Positions 1 to 6,989 of a stretch of DNA of 29,985 bases are shown one piece after another (position 1 is the first letter of the stretch; each line of letters begins with the position of its first letter). Where the stretch lies: assembly GCA_037445775.1 (NCBI GenBank), contig JBBIJX010000017.1:1-29985 (forward strand), written 5' to 3'. A program made the position numbers and the translations under genes. The DNA is from JBBUX01 sp037445775. GTDB lineage: Bacteria; Actinomycetota; Coriobacteriia; Anaerosomatales; PHET01. Below the pieces are notes generated by a model. That model worked only from the letters and a program-made list of their open reading frames with translations. It was not told where the DNA came from and ran no database searches.

Positions 1-236
1 ATGGAAGGTAGGTACCCCAAGCGAGCGTGCCAGACGTCCAAGACCGCCCGACGTGCGGAGCGCGCGACCTCGTCCTGCGCGGGAACGCTGCGAGGCTTGT
101 GTGGCTGCAGGAGTGTCGTGCTGGGGCGCCACAGCCGCTCGATCGCGCACCACTCGTGTGCGTAACTCGCCACGTCAGAATGCTGCATCGCAGACTCTGA
201 AAACCCAATCTCGAAGCCTCTGAGCAGGGCATACAT
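1..236 (-). CDS. Possible hypothetical protein, 3' end cut off by the window edge
   Basis: An open frame runs from an ATG at 236 leftward off the window without a stop, giving about 78 visible codons. The frame stays open upstream to a TAG near 297, so an earlier non-ATG start is possible. About three quarters of its third codon positions are G or C, as expected for a gene in this genome, and the translation has ordinary composition (for example YAHEWCAIERLW). I do not recognise the family. The ribosome site before the ATG is weak. The opposite strand is also open for 54 codons from position 1, so the choice of strand is not certain. If real, the gene is transcribed divergently from the ABC importer operon. 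Confidence 0.35.
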   Translation of the reverse strand, partial: MYALLRGFEIGFSESAMQHSDVASYAHEWCAIERLWRPSTTLLQPHKPRSVPAQDEVARSARRAVLDVWHARLGYLPS

Positions 237-314
237 TCGCTCACGACGCTTCTCGTGTGATGACAGCAGTGCGTCTGTGCTGCGCGCCGCGCACTATCCG
301 CACCTCAGTGGTAG

Positions 315-343
315 TTGAGGGTGGATTGCGACGCACCCATAGT
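315..343 (+). promoter_or_regulatory. Candidate promoter of the ABC importer/cysK operon
   Basis: A TTGAGG box (315-320) and a CATAGT box (338-343) are separated by exactly 17 bases. Four of six positions match the housekeeping consensus in each box. The start of transcription would fall near 350, giving a leader of about 80 bases before the first lipoprotein gene. No riboswitch-like fold was recognised in that leader. Confidence 0.35.
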
Positions 344-428
344 CCGTCGTACGAGAGGCTCGCTCCATCTAGGCAAGATCGGCCGGCAGACGGAAGCCCA
401 CGTGGTTGATGAACATGGAGGGACAGAC

Positions 429-1418
429 ATGATTCGCAAGAGAAGGCGACTGGGATACCTCGCGGTATGCCTTGCGGCCTTGCTGGCGCTCAATGGACTC
501 GTGGGGTGCGCGCCCAAAACCGCGACCGAGGCGCCGCAGGAGACGGAAGGCGCAGATGTCGCACCGTTCAAGATCGTTGTGGCCGATGCAAGGACCACGC
601 ACCACCTGAACCTGTACGTAGCCAAGGAGAAAGGCTTTTTCGAGGAGAGGGGTCTCGATGTCGAGATCGTCGAGTCCGCGGACCTGACGGCCGCTCGCGA
701 TCTCGTCGTGTCGGGTGGGGCTGACGCGTTCTGGTCGTGCCCGACGGTCGCGATAGCCGCGATCGCCAACGGTGCGCCCATCCAGGCCATCGCGCAGGTC
801 AAGACGCCCTGCACCTCGGTACTGGTCGTCCCCGCAGACTCACCCATCAAGGAGATCAAGGACGTCGCAGGCAAGCGCATTGCGGGTATCTCGCCCACCT
901 GCGAGGCGGTCATCTCCTACGCCCGTGCAGCCCGGGACGCGGGAGTGGAGTTCCAGCTTGAGAAGCTTGCGGGCGGAGAAGCCATCACAGCGCTCGAGGG
1001 TGCTGCGGTCGATGGCGCGATCCTCGAGGAACCTCATGTCAGTATCGCCGAGCTAAAGGGCTTCAAGGTCCTGTTCCCGGAGATCTCGCAGAGCATCCCG
1101 TGCCGCACCATCAATGCGCGAAACGCGGTCATCGAGAGCAACCCTGAGGAGTACAAGCTCTTCATCGAGGCGATTGACGAGGCGAACCAGATCATCTTGG
1201 CCGATCCGACATCAGATGAGGTCGTAGCTATCGCCGTGAAGTACACAGGCGCGCCTGAGGACGCGATCGTGAAGGGCAATGGCCGGCTGAAGTTCGGCAT
1301 TGAGCTCGACACCGTGGGTCTGACGTCGCTGGGCGACGAGCTCGTCACGCTCGAGAACATCAAGGAGAACCCGGGCGACGCCCTGTTTTCACAGGTCTTC
1401 AAGGGCATCACCTGGTAG
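429..1418 (+). CDS. ABC transporter substrate-binding lipoprotein, NitT/TauA-like (first of two)
   Basis: This is a periplasmic-type binding protein of the nitrate/taurine/sulfonate (NMT1, SsuA-like) family, 329 aa. The start is ATG 429, with GGAGGGA five bases upstream. The longer frame from 315 would put 38 odd residues before the signal peptide. The N-terminus is a lipoprotein signal: basic residues 2-7, a hydrophobic core at 8-25, and lipobox LVGC with Cys27. The family pattern follows: a KIVVADA strand, a YVAKEKGFFEERGLDVE segment, and a GKRIAGIS hinge strand. The mature protein has four cysteines (104, 128, 158, 225), unusual for an extracytoplasmic protein. Cys158 lies just after the hinge strand, where this family contacts ligand. 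It is first in an operon with a second binding protein, permease, ATPase and CysK. The ligand is unknown. Confidence 0.88.
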   Translation: MIRKRRRLGYLAVCLAALLALNGLVGCAPKTATEAPQETEGADVAPFKIVVADARTTHHLNLYVAKEKGFFEERGLDVEIVESADLTAARDLVVSGGADAFWSCPTVAIAAIANGAPIQAIAQVKTPCTSVLVVPADSPIKEIKDVAGKRIAGISPTCEAVISYARAARDAGVEFQLEKLAGGEAITALEGAAVDGAILEEPHVSIAELKGFKVLFPEISQSIPCRTINARNAVIESNPEEYKLFIEAIDEANQIILADPTSDEVVAIAVKYTGAPEDAIVKGNGRLKFGIELDTVGLTSLGDELVTLENIKENPGDALFSQVFKGITW

Positions 1419-1444
1419 TTCAAGACGTGATCACTCAAGGAGCG

Positions 1445-2362
1445 ATGGCAGATTTCATGAAGCGCGTACACCTCTTAGTTCATGAGCACTCTCGTGCGTC
1501 GCTCCTGATCTTACTCGTCGTTCTGCTCACCGCAGCCGCATTCCTCAGCGGCTGCGGTGAGCGCGATGTCACCGTGATCGGCCACAGCGGCGGCCCACTT
1601 CTCACCGCAGCATACGTCGCCGAAAGCGATCCCGAGTTCGGCGGGCGCTTCGAGCTAAGCCGTCTCGGAACACCTGCCGACGTGGGCTATGCGCTGCTGT
1701 CGGGCGACCTCGCGGCAGGTTTCATCGATCCCGCGCGCTACGAGGAGATCGAGAGACTGCCGGGCTTCGAGAAACTCGAGGTCGTGGGCAAGGTCACGTA
1801 CCCGTTTGGCGCCACGCTCGTGGTTCGCAATGGACTCGAGGTTCGACTCGGTGACCTCGAGGGCAAGAAGGTGGGCATCTCGCAACCGGAGTGTGTTCTG
1901 TGGGACACCTTCAAGGCCGACGCAGAACGCCTCAACGTCGACACGGAGAAGCTGGAGCTGCAAGTCATCGCGTTCGACGCCATGATTCCCGCGCTTGAGG
2001 CGGGCATAATCGACGCTGTGGTGGTGAGGGGCGCTCTCGCAGCGGTGGCCGTGAAGGAGGGCCACACGGTTCTCTACCAGAACTGGGAAATCGAAGAGAC
2101 GGACGCCGGTGACGGCTGCTGCCCGCTCACCGAGGATCAGGTCGAGCTCATCTTGCTCGCCCAACGCAACGACCCTGAGGCGTCGAGCGGACTGCCTGCG
2201 CTACTCACGCGAAGCCAGTCCTCATCGCTTGAGGTTCTGCGCTCGGCGGCAGCGCAGGCGACCGGGATACCCGTCGAGATCCTCGCGGACCTTCCTGTGA
2301 GCCGCTTCGAGGTCGCTGACCGGGCACTGATCGAGGAACTTCTCAGTCACGATGATGAGTAG
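1445..2362 (+). CDS. ABC transporter substrate-binding lipoprotein, NitT/TauA-like (second of two)
   Basis: This 305-aa protein begins 26 bases after the first binding protein ends. AAGGAG at 1437-1442 serves it, but the start is ambiguous. ATG 1445 is only two bases from that site, GTG 1427 lies upstream, and ATG 1457 is 14 bases downstream. A hydrophobic stretch (about residues 19-34) ends in lipobox LSGC, Cys37. The rest looks like a divergent NMT1-type fold, with the hinge strand GKKVGISQ matching the position of GKRIAGIS in its neighbour. Cys150 follows that strand (PECVLW), and a Cys-Cys pair sits at 225-226. It is clearly not a recent copy of the first protein. The two may bind different ligands, or one may present ligand to the other. 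Both points are inference. Confidence 0.8.
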   Translation: MADFMKRVHLLVHEHSRASLLILLVVLLTAAAFLSGCGERDVTVIGHSGGPLLTAAYVAESDPEFGGRFELSRLGTPADVGYALLSGDLAAGFIDPARYEEIERLPGFEKLEVVGKVTYPFGATLVVRNGLEVRLGDLEGKKVGISQPECVLWDTFKADAERLNVDTEKLELQVIAFDAMIPALEAGIIDAVVVRGALAAVAVKEGHTVLYQNWEIEETDAGDGCCPLTEDQVELILLAQRNDPEASSGLPALLTRSQSSSLEVLRSAAAQATGIPVEILADLPVSRFEVADRALIEELLSHDDE

Positions 2363-2372
2363 GGAGACGACG

Positions 2373-2447
2373 ATGACTCGTTGTGAGGCCTTCGTGCAAG
2401 CTCAGGTGGCGCCTCAACGATACCCTCGGTCGGGAAGTCGGCGATGA
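2373..2447 (+). CDS. Putative 24-codon leader peptide coupled to the permease gene
   Basis: A short frame of 24 codons starts at ATG 2373, with GGGAG (2362-2366) six bases upstream. That site overlaps the stop codon of the preceding gene. Its TGA (2445-2447) overlaps the permease ATG (2444) as ATGA, the same junction used by the next two genes. The peptide starts MTRCEAFVQAQV and ends in an arginine- and serine-rich stretch, with no membrane segment. It matches no family I know. It fills an 81-base gap that would otherwise be empty in a tightly packed operon. Its likely role, if translated, is to deliver ribosomes to the permease start. A chance frame cannot be ruled out. Confidence 0.4.
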   Translation: MTRCEAFVQAQVAPQRYPRSGSRR

Positions 2448-3268
2448 CCGAGTACCGCGTCAAGGGGCCCCGCCTCGTACTACGCGAGACTGGGTTCTTC
2501 ATGCGCAACGCCTTTGGGAGCATCTTCTCGCCGGAGTTCATCGTGGTGTTCGTGCCTGCGCTCGCACTGTGGGAGATCCTGCCCCGCGTGGGGGTGGTTC
2601 CAAGCACGCTGGTGCCCCCGCTCAGCACCGTCACCGTCACCGCGTGGGAGATGTTCGTCTCGGACGAGTACCTCGTCCACATCGCGCACAGCATGGGAAA
2701 GTTCTTTCTCGCGCTCGCCATCGCAATCGCCACGGCGATTCCTCTCGGCGTACTCATGGGCTGGAACATCGCCGTACGCAAGCGCGTGCTGCCGTTCTTT
2801 CAGCTTCTCGCGCCGGTCCCACCACCCGCGTGGGTGCCCATTACCATAATCATCTTCGGCATCGGACTGCCGATGCAGACGTTCCTGATCTTCTTGGGCG
2901 CGTTCTATCCCATCCTGTTCAACACCTACCAGGCGGTCAAAGACACCGACCCGCGCTTTCTGGCGTCGGCGCGGATCTTCGGCGCAAGCGAGTTCACGCT
3001 CATCACCCGCGTCTACATCTGGGACGCTCTTGGCGCAATCATCATGAGTGTGAAAACCGGGATCGCTGTAGGTCTAGTGATGCTCGTGATCGCCGAAATG
3101 TACGGGGGGCGCTCCGGGATCGGCTACGTACTGATGGAGGCCAAGGAGTTCTTCCAGATCCCCGTCATGGTCGTGTGCATGGTGACACTCGGAATCATCG
3201 GCTGGTTCCTCATCGAGGTGCTCAAGTTCGCCGAACTCAAGCTCGCGGTGTGGAAGGTGGGCCGATGA
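2444..3268 (+). CDS. ABC transporter permease, NitT/TauA/SsuC-like
   Basis: This is an integral membrane permease of the BPD_transp_1 type, 274 aa. The start is ATG 2444, with GGGAAG six bases upstream. About six hydrophobic segments are visible: roughly residues 28-45, 81-105, 116-150, 186-200, 204-220 and 243-262. The cytoplasmic coupling loop that docks on the ATPase is recognisable around 155-185, with the family pattern of an alanine- and glycine-containing helix (ASARIFGAS). The C-terminal YGGRSGIGYVLMEA segment is typical of SsuC/TauC proteins. The gene overlaps the leader ORF before it and the ATPase gene after it by ATGA. Only one permease gene is present, so the transporter presumably uses a homodimer. 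Confidence 0.9.
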   Translation: MTEYRVKGPRLVLRETGFFMRNAFGSIFSPEFIVVFVPALALWEILPRVGVVPSTLVPPLSTVTVTAWEMFVSDEYLVHIAHSMGKFFLALAIAIATAIPLGVLMGWNIAVRKRVLPFFQLLAPVPPPAWVPITIIIFGIGLPMQTFLIFLGAFYPILFNTYQAVKDTDPRFLASARIFGASEFTLITRVYIWDALGAIIMSVKTGIAVGLVMLVIAEMYGGRSGIGYVLMEAKEFFQIPVMVVCMVTLGIIGWFLIEVLKFAELKLAVWKVGR

Positions 3269-4140
3269 CGATCGAAGCGCGAAACATCACGAAGTTCCAC
3301 TCGATCGTCAACGCCGATCGTTCGGCGGCGGGGCTGACGGCCGTGCTGTCGGTCTCATTATCCGTTGCCGATGGTCGCATCGTGAGTCTGCTCGGCCCCT
3401 CGGGAAGCGGCAAATCGACGTTCCTTGAGATTCTCGGAGGACTCCAGGCCCCCAGTGAGGGGGAGGTCTACATCGACGGCGCCCGCGTTCTCGAACCGCT
3501 GCCGTCGACCCGGCAGGAAATGGAGGTTTACCGCAAGCGCTATCGCTTCCTGTCGCCGCTCGCCAACAGTGTGTTCCGCGACCAGCCCAAACACGACGTC
3601 GCGATGATCTTTCAAGATTACGCGGTATTCCCTTGGATGACGGTGCTGCAGAACGTCACCTTTACGCTGAAGCTGCGTGGCCTGCCCGCCGCCGAGCGCG
3701 AGACGCAGGCGCTCAAGTTCCTCAAGATGGTTGGGCTGACCGATTCGCTGAGCAAGTACCCCTCGCAGCTCTCGGGCGGCATGCGTCAGCGCTTGGCTCT
3801 CGCAAGGGCACTGTCTGTTGAACCGAAGATCGTACTCATGGACGAGCCGTTCGCGGCCGTCGACACTCTCACGCGCGAGCGACTCCAAGACGATCTGCTT
3901 GCCCTTTGGGAGACGACTGGCGTCACCATCGTGCTCGTAACCCACGACGTCGAGGAGGCGCTCTACCTCTCCGATGAGGTGATCATCTTCTCACCGCAGC
4001 CGGGCACGATCCGCAACCGCTTCGAGATCGACGTGCTGCGGCCACGCAGACGCAGTGACCCTGGACTCGCCGAACTGCACAGCCGCATCGACGCCCTGTT
4101 CAAGTACGACATCGACCACGAAAGCGAGTACGCGATATGA
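3265..4140 (+). CDS. ABC transporter ATP-binding protein, NitT/TauA/SsuB-like, with insert
   Basis: This is the ATPase of the importer, 291 aa, longer than the usual 250-260 of the family. The motifs are complete: Walker A GPSGSGKST (44-52), Q-loop Gln117 in IFQDYAVFPW, signature LSGGM (169-173), Walker B IVLMDEP (189-195) with Glu194, and a switch histidine in VTHDVEEA. The extra length is mainly an insert of roughly 30 residues (about 80-111) between the strand after Walker A and the Q-loop. It is rich in Arg and Tyr and unlike SsuB/TauB. The start is ATG 3265, overlapping the permease stop, with a GGAAGGTGG ribosome site. All catalytic residues are present, so it should be active. Confidence 0.92.
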   Translation: MTIEARNITKFHSIVNADRSAAGLTAVLSVSLSVADGRIVSLLGPSGSGKSTFLEILGGLQAPSEGEVYIDGARVLEPLPSTRQEMEVYRKRYRFLSPLANSVFRDQPKHDVAMIFQDYAVFPWMTVLQNVTFTLKLRGLPAAERETQALKFLKMVGLTDSLSKYPSQLSGGMRQRLALARALSVEPKIVLMDEPFAAVDTLTRERLQDDLLALWETTGVTIVLVTHDVEEALYLSDEVIIFSPQPGTIRNRFEIDVLRPRRRSDPGLAELHSRIDALFKYDIDHESEYAI

Positions 4141-5126
4141 GCGGGACCACCGGGACCGGTTTCGGCTCGAGCGGCGAGCGTGCCGCGGCGTTTCGCGGCC
4201 GAACGTACGAGTCGATCACCGAGGCCATCGGAGCGACCCCGCTCGTGCGGCTGGGGAGGCTGTCGGCCGACTTGCCCGCGAACGTCTTCGGCAAGGTCGA
4301 GGCGTTCAATCCCGCCAACAGCGTGAAGTGCCGTATCGGCGCGGCGATGATCGAAGCGGCCGAGCGTGCTGCCAAACTCAAGCCCGGCGCCACGGTGATA
4401 GAGCCGACCAGCGGAAACACCGGCATCGGCCTCGCCTTCTCCTGCGCTGCGAAGGGCTACAGGCTCATCCTCACCATGCCGGAGACGATGTCGATCGAAC
4501 GTCGGAAGCTCGTGCAGATGCTCGGTGCCGAACTGGTGCTCACTTCGGGTTCTGAGGGCATGGCCGGCGCCGTGAAGAAGGCGCAGGAACTGACGAAGCA
4601 CGTCAAGGATAGCTACATGCCGCTACAGTTCGAGAATCCAGCCAATCCGCAGGTGCACCGCGAGACGACCGCCGAGGAGATCTGGGCCGACACCGGGGGT
4701 GCCGTCGACATCGTGGTGGCGGGCGTCGGCACCGGAGGCACGATCACCGGCGTCGGCGAGGTGCTAAAAGAGCGCAAGCCCAGCGTGAGGATGATCGCCG
4801 TCGAGCCGGATGCCTCGCCGGTGCTCTCGGGAGGTCGGCCGGGCCCACACCGGATTCAGGGCATCGGCGCAGGGTTCGTGCCCAAGGTGCTCAATCGCTC
4901 CATCGTCGACGAGGTTGTGCGCGTCACCAACGAAGACGCCCTCGTCACCGCGCAGAGCGTCGCGCGCACCGAGGGCATTCTCGTCGGGATCTCGAGCGGT
5001 GCCGCGGCCTGGGCGGCGCTACAAGTGGCCCTACGCGAGGAGAACCGCGGCCGGACAATAGTTGTAATCCTCCCTGACTCAGGCGAGCGCTACATTTCTA
5101 CGCAGCTTTCTGACAGCGAGCGGTAG
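4137..5126 (+). CDS. cysK: Cysteine synthase A-type PLP enzyme (O-acetylserine sulfhydrylase family)
   Basis: This is a fold type II PLP enzyme of the CysK family, 329 aa. Family members replace the acetoxy group of O-acetyl-L-serine with sulfide to give cysteine. The PLP lysine is Lys64 in SVKCRIG, the CysK-type context rather than the CysM SVKDR. The substrate loop TSGNT (91-95), the phosphate-binding GVGTGGT loop and a C-terminal SSGAA are all present. The first 22 or so residues, rich in Gly, Ser and Thr, extend beyond the usual start at YESITEAIG. The gene overlaps the ATPase stop by ATGA and is the last gene of the operon. A homologue using another nucleophile or acceptor cannot be excluded, since its placement with a transporter suggests a dedicated substrate. 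Confidence 0.9.
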   Translation: MSGTTGTGFGSSGERAAAFRGRTYESITEAIGATPLVRLGRLSADLPANVFGKVEAFNPANSVKCRIGAAMIEAAERAAKLKPGATVIEPTSGNTGIGLAFSCAAKGYRLILTMPETMSIERRKLVQMLGAELVLTSGSEGMAGAVKKAQELTKHVKDSYMPLQFENPANPQVHRETTAEEIWADTGGAVDIVVAGVGTGGTITGVGEVLKERKPSVRMIAVEPDASPVLSGGRPGPHRIQGIGAGFVPKVLNRSIVDEVVRVTNEDALVTAQSVARTEGILVGISSGAAAWAALQVALREENRGRTIVVILPDSGERYISTQLSDSER

Positions 5127-5170
5127 GATGCTCGTCCGGCGCGGGCACCGATCGGGTCAGCTGGCTGCCG

Positions 5171-6457
5171 CTACGGCAACTTGAACTTGAGTCTGTAGAC
5201 GAAGAGGCAGATGCACCATCCGGAAAGGGCCAGTGCGCCAGCGAACGCGAAAGGCAGGACGTAGCTTTCGAGCACGTCGTACGCCCAAGCCGCAGCCATG
5301 GGGCCTAGGAAGGCCGCTGTTCCGAACGCTGTGAATACCCCGCCATAGACTGCCCCGAGGTTCTTGACCCCGAACGCGATGGTGGTCAACGTCGGGAATA
5401 GCCCCAGCGTGACGGCGAAGCCCCAGCCGAATATGAACGCGCAAGCGAACAATGCAGAAGGCGTGGTCGCCACTGTGTTGAAGAGCAGGAACGTCGCGCC
5501 GGTGATCACGTACGTCACCAGCATCAGCGTCACCGGCCCGACCTTCTCGGCGACGAACCCGGCTACCGGCCGCCCGAGCCCGTTGGCGAGGCCGAAGAAA
5601 ACCGCCGCCAAGGCGGCGTAGGACTTATCCATCCCTAGTACCGACACGCCGTAGGGCACCACGTGAGCCATCGCCATCAGGCCCCCGAAGACCACCCCGA
5701 AGAACCCGATCCAGATCGCGTAGAACATCGGGGTCCTCAAAGCCTCGCCGAGTGTCGCCTCGGTTCTGGGGGCGAACATCGACATCGAAGCGGATGCTTT
5801 CTCCGACGCTGCCTCGCTGACCGAAGCCGGCGGCATCCATCCTTCGGCCGGCAGTCTCATGAGCCATGACGCCATCAAGGTCACGGTCGACGTCACGACT
5901 CCCAGCGTCAGGAAGGCGCCTTCTATACCAACGGTGTCGATCAGTTGGGTGATCCACGGGGCGAAGACGGTCGCCGCAAGCCCGAAGCCGGTCACCGCGA
6001 TGGCGACGGCGAGCGCCGTCTTGTCAGGGAACCACTTCCTTGCAGCAGGAACCGCTGCACTGTAGGCAAGGCCGCACCCGAGTCCGCCGATCAGGCCGTA
6101 CGAGATGACGAGCCACCATACGTGGGGGACCCGGTCGATCTGCATCGCCATCAGGTAGGCGACAAGGAAGAGGACTCCGCCGATCGTTGAGACCATGCGG
6201 GGACCAAGCCTGTCCTGCAATATCCCGCCGAAGATCATCCCCGCGAGCGAGAAGGTGAGCAGGTAGACCGAGAGCGGCAGCATGGCCTCCGCCCGGCTCC
6301 ACCCGTATGTCTCTGTCAAGGGCACCACGAAGACTCCCCAGGCGTATGAGATACCGCCCATGAGGGTGATCAGGAACCCCGCGAACGGGACGCTCCATCT
6401 GGAGACCACCGGCACGCTGCCCTGCATGACAGCCGTCGCTGTTCTCGAATCCTGCAT
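5171..6457 (-). CDS. MFS transporter, OFA (oxalate/formate antiporter) family-like
   Basis: This is a 12-helix major facilitator protein, 428 aa. The start is ATG 6457, with GGAGGT nine bases upstream. The N-terminal half has the pattern typical of OFA-family carriers: GGISYAWGVFVVPLTETYGWS in the first helix region, a motif-A-like loop GGILQDRLGPR (about 77-87), and a glycine-rich GLIGGLGCGLAYSAAVP helix. The central cytoplasmic loop (about 210-240) is rich in Ser, Ala and Glu. The second half repeats the fold, with GLANGLGRPVAGFVAEKVGP as its loop. OFA members exchange or take up small carboxylates, but substrate cannot be read from sequence. It faces the cysK gene convergently, 44 bases away, with no good terminator between them. 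Confidence 0.88.
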   Translation of the reverse strand: MQDSRTATAVMQGSVPVVSRWSVPFAGFLITLMGGISYAWGVFVVPLTETYGWSRAEAMLPLSVYLLTFSLAGMIFGGILQDRLGPRMVSTIGGVLFLVAYLMAMQIDRVPHVWWLVISYGLIGGLGCGLAYSAAVPAARKWFPDKTALAVAIAVTGFGLAATVFAPWITQLIDTVGIEGAFLTLGVVTSTVTLMASWLMRLPAEGWMPPASVSEAASEKASASMSMFAPRTEATLGEALRTPMFYAIWIGFFGVVFGGLMAMAHVVPYGVSVLGMDKSYAALAAVFFGLANGLGRPVAGFVAEKVGPVTLMLVTYVITGATFLLFNTVATTPSALFACAFIFGWGFAVTLGLFPTLTTIAFGVKNLGAVYGGVFTAFGTAAFLGPMAAAWAYDVLESYVLPFAFAGALALSGWCICLFVYRLKFKLP

Positions 6458-6534
6458 CGTCGACTTACCTCCGCTGTGTTCGTGTCGGACTACGTCTCAT
6501 GATCTGCTGGACTGGCGAATCTAGTTGCCGAAGC

Positions 6535-6549
6535 TCGCTACGATAGCGA
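6535..6549. promoter_or_regulatory. Inverted repeat upstream of the MFS gene, possible operator
   Basis: The arms TCGCTA and TAGCGA match perfectly around a three-base centre, CGA. The repeat lies about 78 bases upstream of the MFS start codon, where a repressor or activator could bind. There is no cognate regulator gene nearby, so its role is a guess. Confidence 0.25.
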
Positions 6550-6683
6550 ATACTCGCCTGAACGGCATACCTATTCCGGCGCATGGCCTAGATGCGTCGG
6601 TGAACGGCGGGCAGCGACTGAATCCCACTCTCCGCACGACATGCCCGCCAGAAACGTCTGATGGAGACCACAGATGCGAAGAA

Positions 6684-6703
6684 GCCCACTCCTGAGAGCG
6701 GGC
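6684..6703 (-). terminator. Probable terminator after tRNA-Ala
   Basis: Read leftward, GCCCGCTC and GAGTGGGC form an 8-bp stem with one G-T pair and a TCAG loop. It is followed by TTCTTC, a poor but pyrimidine-rich tail. It lies about 80 bases beyond the tRNA 3' end and is the only strong hairpin before the MFS gene. Confidence 0.45.
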
Positions 6704-6784
6704 ATCTTCCGAAACCATCCCTGAACCGTCGTGCAAACCGTTCAATGGCGTCCTTCTTGGCACATGGTTCAGTTGAGACTCTTT

Positions 6785-6860
6785 TGGTGGAGCCAAGGGG
6801 GATCGAACCCCTGACCTCTTGGCTGCCAGCCAAGCGCTCTCCCAGCTGAGCTATGGCCCC
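6785..6860 (-). tRNA. tRNA-Ala, anticodon GGC
   Basis: Read on the minus strand, the 76 bases fold as a complete cloverleaf. The acceptor GGGGCCA pairs with TGGCTCC. The anticodon stem CTTGG/CCAAG encloses the loop CTGGCAG with anticodon GGC. The T arm is AGGGG-TTCGATC-CCCCT. The acceptor has the G3-U70 wobble pair that marks alanine tRNAs, and the discriminator base is A73. The terminal CCA is encoded in the DNA. It reads GCC, expected to be a heavily used alanine codon here. A consensus promoter lies about 32 bases upstream. Confidence 0.97.
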
Positions 6861-6891
6861 ACGTCTGGGCGCCGCCAGAGCGGCAAGCGGT

Positions 6892-6920
6892 AGTCTACAA
6901 AGCGCCTTCCGGCGGGTCAA
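6892..6920 (-). promoter_or_regulatory. Promoter of tRNA-Ala
   Basis: On the minus strand, TTGACC (6915-6920) and TAGACT (6892-6897) are separated by exactly 17 bases. Both boxes are close to the housekeeping consensus. Transcription would start near 6885, leaving a 5' leader of about 25 bases for RNase P to remove. Confidence 0.8.
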
Positions 6921-6962
6921 TAGCACTGCAAGGAGCGCTCCCGCGCGCCCCGGCCGCGCCAT

Positions 6963-6986
6963 CGGACCGCGCCGCAGGCCGGTCCG
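6963..6986 (-). terminator. Hairpin just after the EamA gene, possible terminator
   Basis: CGGACCG (6963-6969) and CGGTCCG (6980-6986) form a perfect 7-bp stem with a 10-base loop, beginning three bases after the stop codon of the EamA gene. No T tract follows, so it would be a weak intrinsic terminator. A role in factor-dependent termination or in mRNA 3'-end stability is equally possible. Confidence 0.35.
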
Positions 6987-6989
6987 CCG

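Larger units (their letters stand above)
6458..6784. other. Gene-poor gap between the MFS gene and tRNA-Ala
   Basis: These 327 bases hold no frame that I can support as a gene. They should contain the leftward promoter of the MFS gene, but no convincing -35/-10 pair was found. A small inverted repeat (6535-6549) and a hairpin after the tRNA (6684-6703) are listed separately. No copy of the tRNA 3' end, which would mark an integrated element, was noticed. Confidence 0.6.

Noticed and set aside
2383..4140. 585-residue frame covering the ATPase gene with about 290 extra N-terminal residues
   Set aside because: The extra part is the permease gene read in the wrong frame; the ATPase has its own ATG and ribosome site at 3265.
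5166..5178. TGCCG-CTA-CGGCA hairpin at the end of the MFS gene as a terminator
   Set aside because: The stem is only five base pairs, includes the stop codon in its loop and has no T tract.
6661..6849. 62-residue rightward frame ending in RGIEPLTSWLPAKRSPS
   Set aside because: This is the well-known false translation across an antisense tRNA-Ala; the cloverleaf at 6785-6860 explains the sequence.
6588..6962. 124-residue leftward frame containing IAQLGERLAGSQEVRGSIPLG
   Set aside because: This is another classic spurious translation, of the sense strand of tRNA-Ala and its promoter.
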